NCBI GenBank assembly: GCA_028285245.1
Contig: JANQPY010000057.1
Coordinates: forward strand, 62,001 to 126,000
Length of the DNA: 64,000 bases
Source: Gammaproteobacteria bacterium
GTDB lineage: Bacteria > Pseudomonadota > Gammaproteobacteria > Steroidobacterales > GCA-2729495
Direction of reading: 5' to 3'
The stretch's first letter is position 1; each line of letters opens with the position of its first letter. Below the pieces are notes generated by a model. It was not told the origin of the DNA. It saw only the letters and a program-made list of their open reading frames with translations, and did no database searches. A program made the position numbers and the translations under genes. This document shows, one piece after another, positions 60,034 to 64,000 of the stretch.

Positions 60034-60876
60034 GTGTTCAAAAAGTTTATCGGCGGACTACTCTTTGGTGCTGGATTTCTATTTGCCATTGTAATTGGAG
60101 CATCGATATTCATCTATTTTTCAGCGCCGAATATTGTCGATTACGAGGAAATCTCGAATGTCCCGGAGCTTGATGGATCATCCCTAGGGTTTCTTGGTTC
60201 AGCTGCCGCTTACACCGGGGGCTTCTCAGGAAAAGTTAAGGGCGTGCTTGTAGAGGGCGATGGTCAAATAACCGGATCAGTTACTGCCGAAGGAGTGCCA
60301 GTTGCGGGCCTGAGATTCAGGCTCGGACTAAATGGAAAGGTGCATAGTGCATGGACTGTCTCTGACAAGACAGGAAGCTATTCCATAAGAGTGCCATATG
60401 GGGTTTATAGGATTGACGGCTATGAACTGGACTATTCGTCAGCAAATCGGGTGCTCTCTGGCTACACGGACTTCCCAGGGCGCCCTTATAGGAAGCAGCC
60501 AATCACCGTAAGTAGCGAATCGTCTGGCAAAGGTCTGGACCTTAAGTTCGTGAGACCCGTCATTAAGAGAACTGAATCAGAACGCTATGACCTTAATGAA
60601 GATATATTCATCTCATGGGATCCAGTGCCAGATGCTGTTGAGTACAAAATTCAAATGTACAAAACGAATAGCCTCGATGAATTGAATCGAGAAGCATTAT
60701 TTGACTGGGGGCAATTACCAGTAACCAATGCGTTGCGTTGGGAGGTTACGGCTAACTCAGATGATCTAGAGGCCGGGTATTTTTACTCGTATGAAATATC
60801 TGCTCTGGATCTAAATGGCAGGGCAATCACAAAGTCAGTACGTGACTACAATGGTTACGATTTCGAAATCAGATGA
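60034..60876 (+). CDS. Membrane-anchored protein with carboxypeptidase-regulatory-like and Fn3-like segments
   Basis: A 280-residue protein from a GTG start. An N-terminal membrane segment (GLLFGAGFLFAIVIGASIFI) is followed by a soluble part. Residues about 80-170 (GSVTAEGVPVAGLRFRLGLN, then GSYSIRVPYGVYRIDGYEL) look like the transthyretin-like CarboxypepD_reg fold. IFISWDPVPDAVEYKIQMYK near residue 190 starts an Fn3-like module. No catalytic residues are seen. The gene looks more A+T-rich than the core genome. It is bracketed by the worn site 6 and site 7. Confidence 0.6.
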   Translation: MFKKFIGGLLFGAGFLFAIVIGASIFIYFSAPNIVDYEEISNVPELDGSSLGFLGSAAAYTGGFSGKVKGVLVEGDGQITGSVTAEGVPVAGLRFRLGLNGKVHSAWTVSDKTGSYSIRVPYGVYRIDGYELDYSSANRVLSGYTDFPGRPYRKQPITVSSESSGKGLDLKFVRPVIKRTESERYDLNEDIFISWDPVPDAVEYKIQMYKTNSLDELNREALFDWGQLPVTNALRWEVTANSDDLEAGYFYSYEISALDLNGRAITKSVRDYNGYDFEIR

Positions 60877-60896
60877 GCCTTGATCGATTAGAGCCG

Positions 60897-60991
60897 GATC
60901 AACACAGAAAGGGGATGCCTTTGCATTTCACGCCAATTGCATCCGCAACTCGCGCACCAAGCGCGCGCTCCCGATGCTGTGAGCGTTTAGC
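60897..60991 (+). repeat. attC-like site 7
   Basis: R'' is GATCAAC (60897-60903) and R' GTTTAGC (60985-60991), each one base off the consensus. The inner GGATGCCTTTGCATTTCACG then CCAATTGCATCC aligns loosely with the shared core of sites 2, 4 and 5. The next gene starts 7 nt after R'. Confidence 0.6.
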
Positions 60992-60997
60992 ACGCCA

Positions 60998-61624
60998 ATG
61001 AGCCCGAAGGTCGCGATTACGCTTTTGAGCGCATTCGGACTAACCGTGTGGACAGGAGGAATCCTCTTGGTTTCTGGCCTGCTACTAACGACGGGTCAGT
61101 TATCACCAAGCCAACACCCATTGGCGAAGCAGGCACTGTGGATGATTTCTGCATTCGGCAATGAAGGCGCCACACACATGCTTGCGAGTATAAGGCTGTT
61201 TCAGTCCGACGACCCTGATGAGATGAAGCGAGGTCTTGCAGTAATTGAAGAAGAAGCAGAAAACGGGTCCTGTTATTCCGCCGGCAAGCTTGGCTGGGCC
61301 TACCAGCATGGACTGGCTGTTCCCAGGAACTTAGGAAAAGCCAAGACCCTCTACGAGAAGGCCGCTAGCTGTGGCATGACGTATTGGCAAATCTTGCTTT
61401 CGCATGCCTTTGACCAAGGGTACTTGGGATTTGAGGAAGATCCCGTCGCGGCCTTGTATTGGCGGAACTTCGAACCCAAGGTGCATATCGGGGACTTCAA
61501 CTGCTGGGTAGCAAACTACTATCGCAATGGTACATTTCCTGACGATGAGCAGGCGCTGGCAAACTATACGAGACTTTGCAGCGAGGCTTCAGAAGGCGAC
61601 CGTGCTGACGAAAGGCGCTATTGA
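60998..61624 (+). CDS. Sel1-repeat protein with membrane anchor
   Basis: A 208-residue protein. A membrane segment (FGLTVWTGGILLVSGLLLT) near residues 13-31 is followed by Sel1-like units: SAGKLGWAYQHGLAVPRNLG and then KAKTLYEKAASCGMTYWQIL. These TPR-like repeats serve as protein-interaction scaffolds. It follows attC7 by 7 nt and so may be a cassette gene, but no attC is seen after it. Confidence 0.65.
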   Translation: MSPKVAITLLSAFGLTVWTGGILLVSGLLLTTGQLSPSQHPLAKQALWMISAFGNEGATHMLASIRLFQSDDPDEMKRGLAVIEEEAENGSCYSAGKLGWAYQHGLAVPRNLGKAKTLYEKAASCGMTYWQILLSHAFDQGYLGFEEDPVAALYWRNFEPKVHIGDFNCWVANYYRNGTFPDDEQALANYTRLCSEASEGDRADERRY

Positions 61625-61647
61625 CCACAAGCTTTGTGGAGTCATGA

Positions 61648-62025
61648 ATGCAATATGACGTAAGTAGTCCCAAAGAATACCTGCAGTCTTTGGAGGCAGG
61701 CTGGAGGAAAACGAAGCTCCAGCAGCTACGCGAGCTGATTCTCAGGCAAGACGCCAAGCTGATCGAATCGATAAGCTATAAGATGTTGTGCTTTAAGCTC
61801 GATGATAAGACCGTGTTTCATCTCAACGCACAGCGCAGCTATGTGAGCCTGTACTGTGGAAATATCGAAAAAATTGACCCAAAGGGGCAGCTCTTGAATG
61901 GACTGAGCACGGGTAAGGGCTGCGTCAGGTTCACGAAGACAAAAGAAGTAATGACGGAGTCTGTTGAAGAATTTGTCAGCAAAGCTGTGCGCCTGGCACG
62001 CAAAGGCGCGGATCTAAGTTGCTAG
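61648..62025 (+). CDS. DUF1801/YdhG-like protein
   Basis: A 125-residue protein, MQYDVSSPKEYLQSLEAGWR. The pattern KLQQLRELILRQDAKLIESI, SYKMLCFKLDDKTVFHLNAQ and the late VEEFVSKAVRLARKG helix fits the YdhG/DUF1801 fold, whose members were studied as possible iron chaperones. GTGGAG precedes the ATG. No inverted repeat with R boxes is seen on either side. Confidence 0.65.
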   Translation: MQYDVSSPKEYLQSLEAGWRKTKLQQLRELILRQDAKLIESISYKMLCFKLDDKTVFHLNAQRSYVSLYCGNIEKIDPKGQLLNGLSTGKGCVRFTKTKEVMTESVEEFVSKAVRLARKGADLSC

Positions 62026-62099
62026 CGGTAGCCGGCAAGGCAGGCAGGTATGCGCCTGCGGTGCCGCACTGACTCGCAACGTCACACGGCGGTCGCACT

Positions 62100-62948
62100 A
62101 TGCATGTCGCACTAAGACGAGGAATCTGGGTAGTTTCAATCGGCGCACTGGCGGTGATCCTGGCAGTGTGTGGGTTTATTGTCTGGGCGGGCACGACCAA
62201 GCAAAGCGTTCCCGGGCCTGACGCAATGCGTGCCCTGGCCGAAATCGAGAGCAATGCCGCTGTCCAGGTGGAGTATGGCGATTGGTTTGTAGTCCGGCCC
62301 GCCGCTGTTGAGCCCACCGCTGGGCTGGTGATCTATCCCGGTGCGCACAGTGCGGTGCGGGGCTATGTGAGGGTGATGACGAAGCTTGCCGAGGCAGGCT
62401 ACCTGGTGGTGGCGACGAAAATGCCTTTGGGCTACGCCTTCCTCGCGCCGGACCGCGCCGAGGAAGTTTTTGCAGCCTATCCGCGCATTGAGCACTGGTT
62501 TCTGGCCGGTCACTCACTCGGCGGGGCGATGGCCGGCCGATACGCCGCAAAGCATGGCGACAAACTGGCAGGGCTGGCCTTTTGGGATGCGTATCCGCCG
62601 GACTCCAGCAGTCTTGCTGAGTCTGACGTGCCGACTATGTTGCTTTATCGCGCGACTCTGGAGGGCGAGCCTGAGCAGAAATTCAATGAGAAAAAACACC
62701 TGTTTCCAGCCGCAACGGAATGGATGCCAGTTCGTGGCGGGGATCATGGGCAGTTTGGCGACAATGTCGGCGGCATGTTTAAGGAATTTGGCATGCTCAT
62801 ACGGGGCATGGACGAAGAGGAGTGGGAAGCAACACAGTGGAAAGCCTCCATCACCCGTGGTGAGCAACACGCCATCATCGTGGCCGCGATGCTTGATTGG
62901 TTTGGCCGGGTAATTGATGGTCAGATGGAGTCGCAGCCCGCCTCGTAA
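62100..62948 (+). CDS. Membrane-anchored alpha/beta hydrolase
   Basis: A 282-residue protein with an N-terminal membrane segment (VVSIGALAVILAVCGFIVWA). The hydrolase domain contains GLVIYPGAHSAVRGY near the oxyanion strand, the nucleophile elbow GHSLGG near residue 139, a likely acid in FWDAYPPD, and GGDHGQFG with the catalytic His near residue 219. It resembles dienelactone-hydrolase-like enzymes. The substrate is unknown. It lies outside the clear attC array. Confidence 0.78.
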   Translation: MHVALRRGIWVVSIGALAVILAVCGFIVWAGTTKQSVPGPDAMRALAEIESNAAVQVEYGDWFVVRPAAVEPTAGLVIYPGAHSAVRGYVRVMTKLAEAGYLVVATKMPLGYAFLAPDRAEEVFAAYPRIEHWFLAGHSLGGAMAGRYAAKHGDKLAGLAFWDAYPPDSSSLAESDVPTMLLYRATLEGEPEQKFNEKKHLFPAATEWMPVRGGDHGQFGDNVGGMFKEFGMLIRGMDEEEWEATQWKASITRGEQHAIIVAAMLDWFGRVIDGQMESQPAS

Positions 62949-63066
62949 CGCGCACGGCGGCTGACAGGGCCCCCCATGCATTGTCTCCACTGCATCAATC
63001 GGCCATGAATTAGACGAGCGCAAGGCGCCCGCGACCAAGCGTTGCGGCAGCTTCCTGCCAGTGCAT

Positions 63067-63606
63067 ATGTCGGACAACATCACCAAGGCCAGAGACTTCG
63101 CCAGGCAGGCTCATGAAGCGGCAGGCCAGCTTCGCAAGTACACGCATGAGCCCTACATTGTTCATCCAGCGGCGGTCGCAAAGCTGGTGGCCAGCGTGAC
63201 TGACGACGAGGCGATGATTTGCGCGGCCTGGCTGCACGATGTGGTGGAAGATACGCACGTGTCGCTGCAGCAGATCACGGCGGAATTCGGCGACGACATC
63301 GCTCAGCTGGTTAGCGAGTTGACCGACGTTTCCAGGCCAAAAGATGGCAACCGGGCAGCCAGAAAACAGCTCGATCGCGAACACACCAGGAGCGCATCGG
63401 CGAGAGCGAAAACAGTCAAGCTGGCCGACCTGATCGACAACTCCCGGTCGATCACTCAGCATGATCCCCGGTTTGCAAAGGTCTACATGGCTGAGAAACG
63501 GGAGCTGCTGAACGTGTTGCGGGAAGGGGATTCAACCCTGTATGCGCTGGCTGAGAAGATAGCCACGGACTACTATGCCCGTGCCTCGTCTGTTGTTCCC
63601 GGATGA
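63067..63606 (+). CDS. HD-domain protein, RelA/SpoT hydrolase-like (MESH1-type)
   Basis: A 179-residue single-domain HD phosphohydrolase. Landmarks of the RelA/SpoT hydrolase fold are RDFARQAHEAAGQLRKYTHE then PYIVHPAAVAKLV, the HD motif in AAWLHDVVEDTHVSLQQI, and KTVKLADLIDNSRSI. It lacks synthetase, TGS and ACT domains, like small alarmone hydrolases. Such proteins hydrolyse ppGpp or related nucleotides, but this is inferred from family. The ATG at 63067 is chosen; a GTG at 63061 is also in frame. Its stop overlaps the next gene (ATGA). Confidence 0.82.
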   Translation: MSDNITKARDFARQAHEAAGQLRKYTHEPYIVHPAAVAKLVASVTDDEAMICAAWLHDVVEDTHVSLQQITAEFGDDIAQLVSELTDVSRPKDGNRAARKQLDREHTRSASARAKTVKLADLIDNSRSITQHDPRFAKVYMAEKRELLNVLREGDSTLYALAEKIATDYYARASSVVPG

Positions 63607-63944
63607 ACGCATGCTGGAGGAGTCATAAAGTACGCCCCTGGGCGCCTTTGTCCTTTCTAGCGTTTCTTTCGGTTTGCGTCGTTGGGTCAGGGTGCCAGGG
63701 TGATACCAGAAATCCGGTGGAGATAACGGTGACCAACGAAGGTTACCGGATCGACGAACAATTAGTTGCCACGCTTTCGCAGCTGGCACCTCACGTTCCG
63801 GCGGGTTCGGGTAGGGTCGTTGTCAGTGTTGAAAAATGCATAGCGTCTGAGCAACTGATTGAGCTCTTGGACTGGCTGGGCTCCATGTCAGTTAGCTACG
63901 TCGAGTTGGACGGCCACAGTTCAGCTCCGGAAGAAAGCTGCTAG
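63603..63944 (+). CDS. Small lipoprotein of unknown function
   Basis: A 113-residue protein with a signal ending VCVVGSGC, a plausible lipobox. The mature part (VEITVTNEGYRIDEQLVATL and the late LDWLGSMSVSYVELDG) has an alternating strand-helix character. It is coupled to the HD-domain gene by an ATGA overlap. Nothing recognised. Confidence 0.55.
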   Translation: MNACWRSHKVRPWAPLSFLAFLSVCVVGSGCQGDTRNPVEITVTNEGYRIDEQLVATLSQLAPHVPAGSGRVVVSVEKCIASEQLIELLDWLGSMSVSYVELDGHSSAPEESC

Positions 63945-64000
63945 GACGTCACTCGCCAATTAACACTGGCAGGTCAGAGTCCGACGTGGGCGAAGTCGAC
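63945..64000. other. Sequence after the last gene to the window edge
   Basis: No gene is visible. AATTAACACTGGCAGG slightly recalls an attC left box, but the right half lies beyond the window. Confidence 0.2.

Overview
The window looks like a chromosomal segment of a gammaproteobacterium. Three conserved blocks support this: gyrA-serC-pheA-hisC-aroA-cmk-rpsA-ihfB-lapA-lapB, thrS-infC-rpmI-rplT-pheS-pheT-ihfA-merR-tRNA-Pro, and mtaD-ubiG-(mupP-like)-yciK. A fused aspartate kinase/diaminopimelate decarboxylase (LysAC), as in Xanthomonas and relatives, and two proteins with VPxP-type C-terminal sorting signals point to an environmental lineage near the Xanthomonadales/Chromatiales border. That placement is inference. 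No phylogeny was run.

Layout. 1-9.2 kb: partial bolA and a yciI-like gene; a plus-strand run of yciO, an M50 protease, scpA, scpB and rluB; a converging minus-strand run mtaD-ubiG-phosphatase-rmuC-yciK. 9.4-22.9 kb: gyrA and the serine/aromatic/histidine super-operon through cmk, rpsA, ihfB, lapA and lapB, with no tyrA. 22.6-30.2 kb: a ComEA-like protein, galU, a DUF1330 protein, a three-gene set of E1-like enzyme, Asp-box beta-propeller and MoaD-like protein ending in Gly-Gly, then a secreted repeat protein, a decayed second moaD tail and a C-terminally sorted protein. 30.3-41.5 kb: tRNA-Asn, an aspartate-type aminotransferase, uvrB, tRNA-Val, the thrS-to-ihfA translation operon (infC apparently starting at AUC), a MerR regulator and tRNA-Pro. 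41.5-49.4 kb: accessory genes, including a SET-domain protein with a lipoprotein-like N-terminus, a SRAP protein, a second sorted protein, a phosphoribosyltransferase-HAD fusion, an AI-2E family permease and a class III cyclase-like protein. 49.5-55.4 kb: a GlcD-type FAD oxidoreductase, ilvD and lysAC.

55.6-64 kb is the most unusual part. From about 56.7 to 61.0 kb, small plus-strand genes alternate with about 95-115 bp imperfect inverted repeats bounded by RYYYAAC and GTTRRRY boxes. These are integron attC sites, so the stretch is a gene-cassette array (five clear sites, two degenerate) with no integron integrase in view. Cargo includes a zinc-ribbon protein, a SRPBCC protein, a GNAT acetyltransferase, small membrane and secreted proteins and several proteins I do not recognise. 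It is followed by a Sel1-repeat protein, a DUF1801-like protein, an alpha/beta hydrolase, an HD-domain (ppGpp-hydrolase-like) protein and a small lipoprotein.
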